27,987 bases of DNA, from the NCBI GenBank assembly GCA_937894805.1, contig CALAYR010000110.1:1-27987 (forward strand), written 5' to 3'. Below, piece by piece: positions 7,395-14,709 of this stretch. The notes under the pieces were generated by a model. The model worked only from the letters and a program-made list of their open reading frames with translations, was not told where the DNA came from and searched no databases. A program made the position numbers and the translations under genes. The stretch comes from an uncultured Acidimicrobiaceae bacterium. GTDB lineage: Bacteria > Actinomycetota > Acidimicrobiia > Acidimicrobiales > RAAP-2. How positions within the stretch are numbered: the first letter of the stretch is position 1; the number at the start of each line of letters is the position of its first letter.

Positions 7395-8530
7395 GCACAC
7401 TGCGCGAATCATTCGGTGACTGCCGCATCATTGTGACGTGCGGACCCGGGGGGATTGGTAAGACCACCTCGGCGGCCGCTTTGGCCACGGCGATCGCGAC
7501 CAACGAACCGCTGCGAGTCTTGGTGCTGACGGTCGATCCGGCCCGCCGACTGGCCGACGCCCTGGGTGTGCCCGGTATTGGGAATGAGCCGGTTGACGTC
7601 CAGCTGGCTGGTGTCGGCACCCTGAGTGTGGCCATGCTGGACCCGCGGGCCAGCTGGGACGCCCTAATCCGCCGTCAGGCCGCGGACGAAGAGACGGCCG
7701 AGCGGATTTTGCAGAACGTCCTCTACCAAAACATCACCCGACGCTTCGTGCAGAGCCACGACTACATCGCCATGGAACGGCTCCACGAGCTGGTCGGTCG
7801 AGGTCAGTGGGACCTCATTGTGGTTGACACGCCGCCCACCCGCAATGCCCTGGACTTCCTCGACGCACCCACCCGTATGGCCGACTTCTTCTCGTCCCGG
7901 TTCTTGAAGTGGATTATTGCCCCGACCCGCTCCAGCGTGACGAGTCTCGCGGCAAAGCCACTTACGTACATGGCCGACAAGATTTTGGGCAATCAGTTCT
8001 TGACGGACATCACGGAGTTCTTCTTACTTTTGAGCTCCCTCTACGACGGGTTTGTTGAAAGGGCTCGTGAGGTGGAGTCACTACTTGCTGAAGAGTCGAC
8101 CAAGTTCCTCATCGTCTCGACTCCCGAACCCATTCCCACGCGCGAAGCCACCTTCTTCAATGAGGAGCTGCAGAAGCGGTCCCTCCGGATTGGCGGCTGG
8201 CTCGTGAATCGCATGTTGCCGGCTTCGCTCAATCTCACCGACACCACGACGGGTGTTGCTATTTTGGCGCGCGAAGAAATGGCCCAGATTGCTGACGCCT
8301 TAGGCGTCGATGTCGCCACCGCGACAGCCGCCCGTGATCGCATGGTGGCCATTGCCGAGGAGTACACCACTGTGGCGGAGCGGGAGCGAGCCCAGCTGGC
8401 GGCATTGGCGGCCGGCGAGACCCCAGTATTCGGTGCGTTCACCGCCGAAGGCGAGATTGACACGTTGCAAGGGGTCACGAGTTTCGGACAACGGCTTTTG
8501 AGTGCCGAGCGTGTTCTAAAGTTCGATTAA
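7391..8530 (+). CDS. Get3/ArsA-like ATPase, subunit B type (BagB-like)
   Basis: A 379-residue partner of the preceding ATPase. Its P-loop reads GPGGIGKT at 18-25, so proline replaces the signature lysine of the deviant Walker A. LTVDPARRLADALGV, WDLIVVDTPPTRNALDFLD and a following helical segment (MADFFSSRFLKWIIAP) match the Rv3680 type closely. Loss of the signature lysine means ATP hydrolysis at this site would need the lysine from the A subunit or would be slow. That fits an obligate heterodimer. The GTG start overlaps the upstream stop. The next gene begins 18 bases downstream with its own GAGGAG site, consistent with one operon. Confidence 0.87.
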   Translation: MSTLRESFGDCRIIVTCGPGGIGKTTSAAALATAIATNEPLRVLVLTVDPARRLADALGVPGIGNEPVDVQLAGVGTLSVAMLDPRASWDALIRRQAADEETAERILQNVLYQNITRRFVQSHDYIAMERLHELVGRGQWDLIVVDTPPTRNALDFLDAPTRMADFFSSRFLKWIIAPTRSSVTSLAAKPLTYMADKILGNQFLTDITEFFLLLSSLYDGFVERAREVESLLAEESTKFLIVSTPEPIPTREATFFNEELQKRSLRIGGWLVNRMLPASLNLTDTTTGVAILAREEMAQIADALGVDVATATAARDRMVAIAEEYTTVAERERAQLAALAAGETPVFGAFTAEGEIDTLQGVTSFGQRLLSAERVLKFD

Positions 8531-8548
8531 GAACTTCGAGGAGTCGCC

Positions 8549-9424
8549 GTGATTGATTACCACCTTCACCTCTGGCCTCACTCCGAATCGTCGGTCTACT
8601 ACCGACTCGACCAGATCGCCGAGTACTGCGAACGGGCCGCCACTCAAGGGGTTACCGAATTGGCGCTCACTGAACACTCGCACCGTTTTGTCGATGTCAT
8701 GAACACGGTTGGAAACTTCTGGGAACGACAAGGCCACGAACCTACGGCCCCCGCCATGGCGGACTACTTCGACTGGCACGCGCGCAACTCCATTGAGGAC
8801 TACGTCACGCTGGCGCAACGGGCGAAAGATGAAGGTCTGCCCGTCAAGATTGGTCTCGAAGTCGACTACTTCCGTGGACAGATGGACGTCGTAAGCGACT
8901 TGCTGGCCCAGTATCCCTTCGACGTGCTCATTGGCAGCGTCCACTGGCTCGGCACGTGGCAGTTTGATGATTTGGATAATCCATTGCAGCAGGCCGAGTG
9001 GAACACTCGGGGCCTCGAGTCGTGTTGGCGGGACTACTCCACGGCCTTCGAAGAGTTGGCGGCAACCAAGTCCGTCGACGTGATGGCCCACCCCGATCTC
9101 ATCAAAGTTGCCGGTCGAGTCGTTGATGACCCCACTCCGTGGTGGGACGCCATGGCGCAGGCGGCCCTGCAAGCCGACGTCTCTATCGAGTGCTCGTCGG
9201 CCGGTTGGTTTAAGCCCATGGGGGAGCAGTATCCGGCGGAGGGCTTCCTCGAACGGCTCGTCCGCGGCGGGGCCACCTTCACGATGGCCTCCGATGCCCA
9301 CCAGTCGGAGCGGGTTGGTGCGCGAGCGAACGACATCGCCACGATGCTTGAACGCCACGGGGTTCACGAGCTCGCAACCTATGAAGGGCGCCAGCGAGTA
9401 ATGAAGCCGTTGAGGTCGCACTAG
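8549..9424 (+). CDS. PHP-domain phosphoesterase (histidinol-phosphatase HisK-like)
   Basis: A 291-residue PHP metallo-phosphoesterase. The N-terminal metal motif is DYHLHLWP (H5, H7), followed by LTEHSH (E42, H43, H45), GLEVDYF, IGSVHWLG, MAHPDL and MASDAH. Together these give the trinuclear metal site of the HisK-type histidinol-phosphatase subgroup. It may do the penultimate step of histidine synthesis, dephosphorylating histidinol phosphate, but no other his gene is nearby, so the substrate is uncertain. The GTG start has GAGGAG at 8538-8543, five bases upstream. Its stop shares one base with the next gene's GTG start, so expression is coupled to the sensor kinase. Confidence 0.85.
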   Translation: MIDYHLHLWPHSESSVYYRLDQIAEYCERAATQGVTELALTEHSHRFVDVMNTVGNFWERQGHEPTAPAMADYFDWHARNSIEDYVTLAQRAKDEGLPVKIGLEVDYFRGQMDVVSDLLAQYPFDVLIGSVHWLGTWQFDDLDNPLQQAEWNTRGLESCWRDYSTAFEELAATKSVDVMAHPDLIKVAGRVVDDPTPWWDAMAQAALQADVSIECSSAGWFKPMGEQYPAEGFLERLVRGGATFTMASDAHQSERVGARANDIATMLERHGVHELATYEGRQRVMKPLRSH

Positions 9425-10908
9425 TGGCCACCCTCGCCGAGATTGCCTCTCTGCGAACGAATCTCTCGGACAGTGCCGTGGGGCACCTCCACCGACTGGT
9501 CGCATCCTGGTCGCTCCTGGCGGACCTCTCCTTTTCTGACATGCTGCTGTTCGTGCCGGCGCGCGAGTCGAGCTCGGCCGGCCGAACCGACTTTGTCGTC
9601 CTCGGTCAAGTCCGTCCTAACAACCGGGCCACGATGCTGAACGATGACCTCGTTGGCACGACGCAGCGATCGACTCGCTGGCCACTTGTTGCCGAGGCGC
9701 TCGAGTCCGGCACCCTTTCCATCGGCACGGTCGAGATAGATGGAATCGACGAGCCGCTACCGAACTGGGCCATCCCAATCAAGTACGACGGAAAGTTCAT
9801 CGCCGTCTTGGTGAGAATCCAAGGACCACTGCGCGGTCCTGCGTCGGCCTATGAGACGGTCTACCTCGAGACATTCGGACGTCTCTGCGAGATGGTCACC
9901 GAGGGCACCTTCCCGTACCGCGAGTCCGACGTGGCCGGTCCCGGATTTCCGCGCGTCGGCGACGGCATCATCTTGATTGACGGTCGGGGACTCATTGAAT
10001 TCGCGACGCCGAACGCCACTAACGCACTCCACCGTCTCGGCCTCTACGCCTCCACCGAAGGTCGCTCACTCAAGGAGCTCGGACTCCATGTTCGGGAACT
10101 AGAGCGGGCCCGTGAGTTCGGGATTCCCCGTCGGGAGGACGGGGCCCGAGGGTCGGAAGTAGCTATCGACTTTCTCTGCCTACCTATTTTGAATAAGGCT
10201 GCGGTGACGGGTGTCGTTGTGCTGATGCGTGATGTTTCGGAGCTCAAGCGTCTCGACCGCCAGATCACCTCTAAGGATGCCGCCATTCGCGAAGTCCACC
10301 ACCGGGTGAAGAACAACTTGCAAACAATCTCGTCCCTGCTTCGACTGCAGTCACGTCGAAGTGAAGAGCCCGCGGTGAGCATGGCACTCTTAGAAGCGGA
10401 GCGTCGTATTCGATCGATTGCCGTCGTTCACGAGGCCTTGGCCAAAGAACCCGGTGACGTAGTGGAGTTCAGCGAAATCGTGAACTCCCTTCTCGTCATG
10501 GTGGAAGAGTCGGTGCTCACGAGTCACCCCGTCGACTTTTTGGTGGACGGCGAGTTGGGTAGCCTCCCCACTGACATCGCCACTCCGCTGGCCATCGTGA
10601 TCGCCGAAGTGATGATGAATGCCGTAGAGCACGCCTTTACCGAGTTCACCAACGACGACGTGGGAATGGTCACGTTGACGTTGCGTCACGAGAGTGGTCA
10701 CGCTGTTGCCGAAGTTCGTGACAACGGCCGTGGTCTTGGACCGAAGTTCTCGCTGGAAGTTCCGACCAGTCTGGGGCTCGCGATTGTGCGCGACCTCGTG
10801 CGTAATCAATTACGAGGGACGATTGAGATGATTTCAGAGTCACCGGAAGCCGGCGGCGGCACCCTGGTTCGTCTTCGAGTACCGCTCGGTAGCGGCGCGT
10901 TGCGTTAG
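9424..10908 (+). CDS. pdtaS: Soluble sensor histidine kinase, PdtaS-like
   Basis: A 494-residue cytosolic kinase with no membrane segment. Order: an N-terminal GAF-like H_kinase_N domain (about 1-165), a PAS-like domain (about 175-280) and a HisKA_2 dimerisation domain with EVHHRVKNNLQT. The phospho-accepting histidine is H292 or H293. A HATPase_c domain follows, with the N box around N399 (AEVMMNAVEHAF) and G boxes VRDNGRGLG and GLAIVRDL. Mycobacterial PdtaS phosphorylates the ANTAR response regulator PdtaR, an RNA-binding antiterminator; no ANTAR gene lies in this window. It starts at a GTG sharing one base with the PHP gene's stop. Its 3' end overlaps convergent whiB by four bases, the same neighbour as in mycobacteria (Rv3220c next to whiB1). 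Confidence 0.9.
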   Translation: MATLAEIASLRTNLSDSAVGHLHRLVASWSLLADLSFSDMLLFVPARESSSAGRTDFVVLGQVRPNNRATMLNDDLVGTTQRSTRWPLVAEALESGTLSIGTVEIDGIDEPLPNWAIPIKYDGKFIAVLVRIQGPLRGPASAYETVYLETFGRLCEMVTEGTFPYRESDVAGPGFPRVGDGIILIDGRGLIEFATPNATNALHRLGLYASTEGRSLKELGLHVRELERAREFGIPRREDGARGSEVAIDFLCLPILNKAAVTGVVVLMRDVSELKRLDRQITSKDAAIREVHHRVKNNLQTISSLLRLQSRRSEEPAVSMALLEAERRIRSIAVVHEALAKEPGDVVEFSEIVNSLLVMVEESVLTSHPVDFLVDGELGSLPTDIATPLAIVIAEVMMNAVEHAFTEFTNDDVGMVTLTLRHESGHAVAEVRDNGRGLGPKFSLEVPTSLGLAIVRDLVRNQLRGTIEMISESPEAGGGTLVRLRVPLGSGALR

Positions 10909-11201
10909 TTCGCGAGCGAGCGACGACGGGCGGCGAGCCACTGCTTACGCAGCTTCTTCCGCTCGTCTTCCGTAGTGCCACCCCACACGCCGGACTCTTG
11001 GTTCGTCGCGAGGGCAAATTCGAGGCAGGCCTTATTGGCGTCGCAGGAGTCACAGAGGCGCTTAGCCGACTCGATCTGGTCAATCGCTGCACCGGTGGTG
11101 CCAACGGGGAAGAACAGCTCAGGCGCGGTGTCGCGGCAGGCCGCATCAATGCGCCAGTTGGCGTCGTCCCAATCGTGGGTGCGGTTCCAAGTGAGTGACA
11201 T
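10905..11201 (-). CDS. whiB1: WhiB-family Fe-S transcriptional regulator (WhiB1-like)
   Basis: A 98-residue WhiB protein with the four cluster-binding cysteines C22, C50, C53 and C59 (ACRDTAPELFFP, then CDSCDANKAC), the GVWGG turn and a basic C-terminal tail (ERKKLRKQWLAARRRS). These are expected to hold a [4Fe-4S] cluster, bind the primary sigma factor and contact DNA. PELFFPVG and the position next to a PdtaS gene favour the WhiB1 subgroup, which responds to nitric oxide in mycobacteria. AAGGAA lies eight bases before the ATG. The upstream region of about 285 bases is the longest gene-free stretch in the window, as expected for a regulated promoter shared with the divergent thioesterase. 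Confidence 0.95.
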   Translation of the reverse strand: MSLTWNRTHDWDDANWRIDAACRDTAPELFFPVGTTGAAIDQIESAKRLCDSCDANKACLEFALATNQESGVWGGTTEDERKKLRKQWLAARRRSLAN

Positions 11202-11486
11202 AGCGATAATTCCTTGTTCTGAGGGGGTTTTCTACCGGACGGACCGATTTGGTCGATTCCGACACCTTGGTAGGACGGAAAAGAATAGTTTTCAGAAACG
11301 CAAAAAACAAGGGGTAGTTGCGAAAACTTGCAGCAGGCGAATCACTCCATAATTTGGGCCTATCGGCATGTTGAGAGGCTCAAAAGGACGTGGTGGGTCT
11401 AAAATATGAGGAGCGTGTAGGAGCCCTTCACTCCAGTGGGCTTCACCACAACCACCATTTTTTCGAAGTGAGTACGAACTCTAAGT
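11202..11486. other. Divergent intergenic region, whiB / thioesterase
   Basis: This is the longest non-coding stretch of the window, with visibly lower GC than its flanks (for example around 11281-11310 and 11395-11412). I see no convincing open frame. It should hold the promoters of whiB (minus) and the thioesterase (plus). No perfect long palindrome was found. A weak AGCCC/GGGCT inverted pair lies around 11423-11443. Confidence 0.5.
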
Positions 11487-12272
11487 ATGTCCGAACAAAG
11501 AATCCTTTTCTCCATCCACTCCTGGGTGAACGATGCACCACACGATGTCCTCTTGCGTCAAGCACTACCTGCCTGGCGGATTGAATCGATCACTCGATTC
11601 CCTTACGATCCCGAACTGACGTCGCGACAGCACTTGGAGGGCTGGGTGGCCGCAGCTTCCGCTGCCATCACCAGTGCGCAACCGCACGGACCGCTGCACC
11701 TCATCGGCTATTCGTTCGGTGGGCGGATGGCCTACCTGGTTGCTAATCACCTTCGCGAGCAAGGCCGAACTATTGAGTACTGCGGTGTTATCGACATGCT
11801 CGGTGAGTGGCCCAGCCTCCACCCAGCTTCGCTTCGCCGACTGCTCTTTCTCATGCGCGCCAATCCCTCGATTGCGTCGTGGTCGAACCTCATCCGCCGC
11901 GGACCCATCAGCAGAATTCGTTGGCGCCTGAGTTGGGGTCTCTCTCGCTTCATCCCGCGTTCACGACGCGCCGCAATTCTGGAAGCTAAGCCCCATGGTG
12001 AAGTGACTCGCTATCTCAACCCCTCGATTGCGCTCGTCTGGCAGTTGTCGAGCATCATCAGGTTGAACAAGTCCACAATGCCCATCACACTCTTTGTCAC
12101 CCAGGCCAGCATCGACCTCTACAAGTCGCAAGATCTTCTCTGGGGCCCGATTATCGGGAAGCCCGTCACCATCATCCCGATTCCGGGCATTCACACCACG
12201 GTGTTCGACGAGGAACATTTCGACTCACTGGCTCGGGCCATCGAGCAATCGCTGCCCGCGGCGAACGAGTAG
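11487..12272 (+). CDS. Thioesterase-fold alpha/beta hydrolase
   Basis: The protein has 261 residues. The nucleophile elbow is GYSFGG with S76, preceded by GPLHLIGYS, as in type I/II thioesterases of NRPS/PKS systems. The catalytic histidine is likely H236 in GIHTTVF. The aspartate is less clear. A basic lid-like region (RRGPISRIRWRLSWGLSRF) lies mid-protein. No NRPS, PKS or acyl-carrier gene is nearby, so it may act on free acyl-CoA or an acyl carrier elsewhere. No clear ribosome-binding site precedes the ATG. The next gene is 200 bases downstream, so it probably stands alone. Confidence 0.75.
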   Translation: MSEQRILFSIHSWVNDAPHDVLLRQALPAWRIESITRFPYDPELTSRQHLEGWVAAASAAITSAQPHGPLHLIGYSFGGRMAYLVANHLREQGRTIEYCGVIDMLGEWPSLHPASLRRLLFLMRANPSIASWSNLIRRGPISRIRWRLSWGLSRFIPRSRRAAILEAKPHGEVTRYLNPSIALVWQLSSIIRLNKSTMPITLFVTQASIDLYKSQDLLWGPIIGKPVTIIPIPGIHTTVFDEEHFDSLARAIEQSLPAANE

Positions 12273-12472
12273 CCATCGCCGATTCAAATCGTTCTAACGA
12301 CGCCGGCCGGTGGACCTCGTCCCGATTGCCCGCCACGCTCTAACTCTGGACTGCACTGGGGTGAATCGTCCGTTGGCCCCGCGGTGCATTCACTCGTTCT
12401 CAGTGGCTCTCGGGCGTAGGATTTTGCGAAGGCCCGTACGGGGCATCGTTCACTATCGGCAAGGAAACAGCT

Positions 12473-13165
12473 ATGACAGCCGAAATTTACGCTCACCGCG
12501 GACTACACATCAACGAGCCGGAGAACTCCGTCGCGTCTTTCTTGGAAGCTAAGGCTCTTGGCGTCCACGGAGTGGAACTCGATGTGCGGCGAACCAAAGA
12601 CGGCGCCCTCGTGGTTCATCACGATGCCGGAATTGAAGGTCTAGGCGATATCTGCGATCTCACCCTCCAGGAGCTCCCGGAAGGCGTCGCCACCTTGAGT
12701 GATGTAATGACGGCCTGCCAGGGACTGCACGTGAATGTCGAGATCAAGAACTGGCACGAAGATCCCGGCTACGACCCTTCGGGCGCAATGGCCTCTCAGA
12801 CCATGGACCTGTTGGCCCAGCTCGGCTGGCTGGAAGACATCATCGTTTCGTCGTTCGACCTCGACACCTGCGTAGCAGTAAAGGCGTTGCATCCAACGGT
12901 TGCGGTGGGCTGGCTTCTCGACTGGCGTGCCCCAGTTTTGGAGAACGCCCGCAAAGCGAGCGAGCTCGGTCTGCAGGCCATTCACCCACACTTCTTGACG
13001 ATTGATCAAGCGATTATGGACCAGGCCCACGCCTGGGGCCTGGCTGTCAACGTGTGGACGGTCAACAAAGCCGAAGACATCAACACCATGCTGGACATGG
13101 GTGCCGACACCATCATCACTGACGACCCCGCACTGGGCTTACGGGAACTCGCAAAACGCTCCTAG
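12473..13165 (+). CDS. Glycerophosphodiester phosphodiesterase (GDPD/UgpQ family)
   Basis: A 230-residue TIM-barrel GDPD, hydrolysing glycerophosphodiesters to glycerol-3-phosphate and an alcohol. Seen are AHRG (H8, R9), PENS (E17, N18), the metal-binding ELDV pair (E35, D37), the second catalytic histidine in VVHHD (about H50), VNVEIKN, and the C-terminal VNVWTVNKAEDI...GADTIITDDP. There is no signal peptide, so it is cytosolic. AAGGAA precedes the ATG. The 200 bases upstream contain no convincing gene and presumably the promoter. Confidence 0.9.
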   Translation: MTAEIYAHRGLHINEPENSVASFLEAKALGVHGVELDVRRTKDGALVVHHDAGIEGLGDICDLTLQELPEGVATLSDVMTACQGLHVNVEIKNWHEDPGYDPSGAMASQTMDLLAQLGWLEDIIVSSFDLDTCVAVKALHPTVAVGWLLDWRAPVLENARKASELGLQAIHPHFLTIDQAIMDQAHAWGLAVNVWTVNKAEDINTMLDMGADTIITDDPALGLRELAKRS

Positions 13166-13184
13166 TTCTGTCCTAGGCCCCGCG

Positions 13185-13190
13185 TACAGT
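13185..13190 (+). promoter_or_regulatory. -10 candidate (TACAGT) before the DUF4236 pair
   Basis: TACAGT lies 22 bases before the DUF4236 start, leaving room for a short leader that contains AAGGAG at 13198-13203. This would make the two downstream genes a separate operon from the phosphodiesterase gene. Confidence 0.4.
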
Positions 13191-13212
13191 CACGGGTAAG
13201 GAGAACAGCGAT

Positions 13213-13392
13213 ATGGGTGTGTATTTCAGGAAGAGCTTGAAGTTGGGACCACTGCGTCTCAATCTTTCCAAGCGCGGTGTTGGTATGAGTGTCGGTGTGA
13301 AGGGTTTGCGTATCGGAACGCGGGCCGGAGGCCGAGGAACTTACGTCTCGGGTGGGCGTAAGGGTGTCTACTTCCGCGAGCGAATTAAGTAA
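13213..13392 (+). CDS. DUF4236 small protein
   Basis: A 59-residue protein that matches DUF4236: MGVYFRKSLKLGP, then LNLSKRGVGMSVGVKGLRIG and a Gly/Arg-rich end (GRGTYVSGGRKGVYF). The family is small, beta-rich and of unknown function, often found as an N-terminal module of larger proteins. AAGGAG is nine bases upstream of the ATG. The TAA shares its last base with the ATG of the next gene, so the two are translationally coupled. Here the DUF4236 module is a stand-alone gene beside an uncharacterised helical protein. Confidence 0.8.
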   Translation: MGVYFRKSLKLGPLRLNLSKRGVGMSVGVKGLRIGTRAGGRGTYVSGGRKGVYFRERIK

Positions 13393-14084
13393 TGGGCTTC
13401 TTCGCAGCGCGTCGTGCGCGCAAGTTGGCGACTGAGTACGCGCTCTATGAACAGTACGAAGATCAGATTCGTTGGCAGCCCGCTGAGTCAGTTGGACCAG
13501 TGGACCGTGAACCAGTCTGGGAGTACCTCTACTTTGCTAATGAAGTTGCACGAGGCATCGCGGCCTTCGAGGCGGACTACCAAGAGCTGATTCACCAACG
13601 AACGATGTCGGGCAAGGGCCCATCGGAAGATGTGCAGGGCAGTATTCAGCACATTAAGGATGCCGCCGCCTCAATCGGTATTTCGGCCCAACTACTCGAG
13701 AAGATTTTGAATCCCGCTCGCCTCGAAGTGGCGATGGGTCCGCAAGGAAATGCGGGCAATGAGCAAGAAATTGCCAGGTTGGCTCACGGCATCGTTGGCG
13801 CGTACGCGAACATGATTCATATTGCCCACGACCTGCGCTCGTCTCATCCTGATAAGCGGATTCAACCGTTAACCAAGGACACCTCGGACATGGTGTTGCT
13901 GCCCCTAGGGCAGATCCGTGTGTGGTCGGCCGAACTCACTCGGCAGATTTCAGAGTTGGCCGCCAAGTTCCGTTCAGGAAATCCCGTCACGGAGCCACTA
14001 CGCATTGCATTGACAATCACGATGGATCCGTCGGTGACCGCGAAGTTCAATCGCGACCTCGCCGCCGCCCAACGGTTGGTCTAG
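13392..14084 (+). CDS. Conserved-looking protein of unknown function, coupled to DUF4236
   Basis: The protein has 230 residues, no membrane segment and no motif I recognise. It looks largely alpha-helical (for example RARKLATEYALYEQYEDQI and SAELTRQISELAAKF), with Ala/Glu/Gln-rich helices typical of soluble or coiled proteins. Its start codon overlaps the DUF4236 stop by one base, so a partner of that small protein is a reasonable guess. The stop overlaps the stop of the convergent acetyltransferase by four bases (CTAG). Composition resembles its neighbours, with no sign of recent transfer. Confidence 0.75.
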   Translation: MGFFAARRARKLATEYALYEQYEDQIRWQPAESVGPVDREPVWEYLYFANEVARGIAAFEADYQELIHQRTMSGKGPSEDVQGSIQHIKDAAASIGISAQLLEKILNPARLEVAMGPQGNAGNEQEIARLAHGIVGAYANMIHIAHDLRSSHPDKRIQPLTKDTSDMVLLPLGQIRVWSAELTRQISELAAKFRSGNPVTEPLRIALTITMDPSVTAKFNRDLAAAQRLV

Positions 14085-14557
14085 GAGTTGGCGAGTTGCG
14101 TTAAGGCGTCGCCGGAAACTCGGTAGACGGTCCACTCGTCCATGGCCACAGCCCCGAGTTGGGTGTAGAAGTCGATGGCCGGTTGATTCCAGTCCAGGAC
14201 TGACCACTGGAAGCGACCGAATCCATTCTCGAGACACGTTTGAGCGAGGTGTTTGAGTAATGCGTGACCATATCCGTGGCCTCGATGCGACGGTCGAACG
14301 AAGAGATCTTCGAGATAGATGCCGTACTTGGCCTGCCACGTGGAGTAGTTGAGAAACCAGACCGCCATACCGACGACGTGTCCATCAACCTCAACGAGGT
14401 CACAGAAGGCGGTGGGATGGTCGCAGAAAAGGGTGGTGGTGAGCGTTTCGATTGTGGCTTCGACGGCATCGAGTTCGCGTTCGTATTCCGCAAGGTCTCG
14501 TATGAGGGCGAGGATTGCCCCGCAGTCAGCGATGTCGGCTCGTCGAATGTGCACCAT
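14081..14557 (-). CDS. GNAT-family N-acetyltransferase (diamine acetyltransferase-like)
   Basis: A 158-residue single GNAT domain. The N-terminus is VHIRRADIADCGAILALIRDLAEYE. Then come the central strand GIYLEDLFVRPSHRGHGYGHALLKHLA, containing the acetyl-CoA pyrophosphate loop R-G-H-G-Y-G, and WNQPAIDFYTQLGA near the C-terminus. YLEDLFV and DWN-AI-FY are features of the spermidine/thialysine acetyltransferase subgroup. The ATG at 14557 is immediately followed by a GTG at 14554. The GTG lies exactly six bases after a TAGGGT -10 box, so a leaderless start at the GTG is a good alternative. Its stop overlaps the preceding plus-strand gene. Confidence 0.9.
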   Translation of the reverse strand: MVHIRRADIADCGAILALIRDLAEYERELDAVEATIETLTTTLFCDHPTAFCDLVEVDGHVVGMAVWFLNYSTWQAKYGIYLEDLFVRPSHRGHGYGHALLKHLAQTCLENGFGRFQWSVLDWNQPAIDFYTQLGAVAMDEWTVYRVSGDALTQLANS

Positions 14558-14560
14558 TCA

Positions 14561-14566
14561 ACCCTA
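14561..14566 (-). promoter_or_regulatory. -10 element (TAGGGT) before the acetyltransferase
   Basis: TAGGGT on the minus strand is six bases from the GTG at 14554 and three from the ATG at 14557. The six-base spacing matches the other leaderless candidates. Confidence 0.5.
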
Positions 14567-14611
14567 GGCACGAGGGCTCCGATGCTCGAAAATTGGGATT
14601 AACCGCACCAC

Positions 14612-14625
14612 TTACCGGCCGGTAA
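14612..14625. promoter_or_regulatory. 14-bp perfect palindrome upstream of etfB
   Basis: TTACCGGCCGGTAA is a perfect palindrome about 85 bases before etfB, in the intergenic region shared with the divergent acetyltransferase. The symmetry and length suit a dimeric repressor such as a TetR-family regulator. No regulator gene is adjacent. A small GGGC/GCCC hairpin follows at 14627-14640. Confidence 0.4.
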
Positions 14626-14709
14626 CGGGCCGAAAAGCCCATAGGTAGTGGAGATTGCAATTCGGCGTGCTGATTTGCTCTGCCGGAAAAACCTCTAACA
14701 TTTCTCGTT

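Noticed and set aside
6456..8530. Arsenical pump ATPases (ArsA)
   Set aside because: No ArsB, ArsR of the arsenic type or ArsC gene is nearby; the heterodimeric pair and its neighbours match the Get3-like BagA/BagB type instead.
8516..9505. Long open frame of 329 codons on the minus strand
   Set aside because: It is fully antisense to the PHP phosphatase, which has all its metal motifs; the antisense product has no recognisable motif and an Arg/Gly/Val-rich composition typical of high-GC shadow frames.
12273..12472. Possible small gene in the 200-base gap before the phosphodiesterase
   Set aside because: Open frames here run into the phosphodiesterase gene in the wrong frame and lack a ribosome-binding site; the region is more likely promoter sequence.
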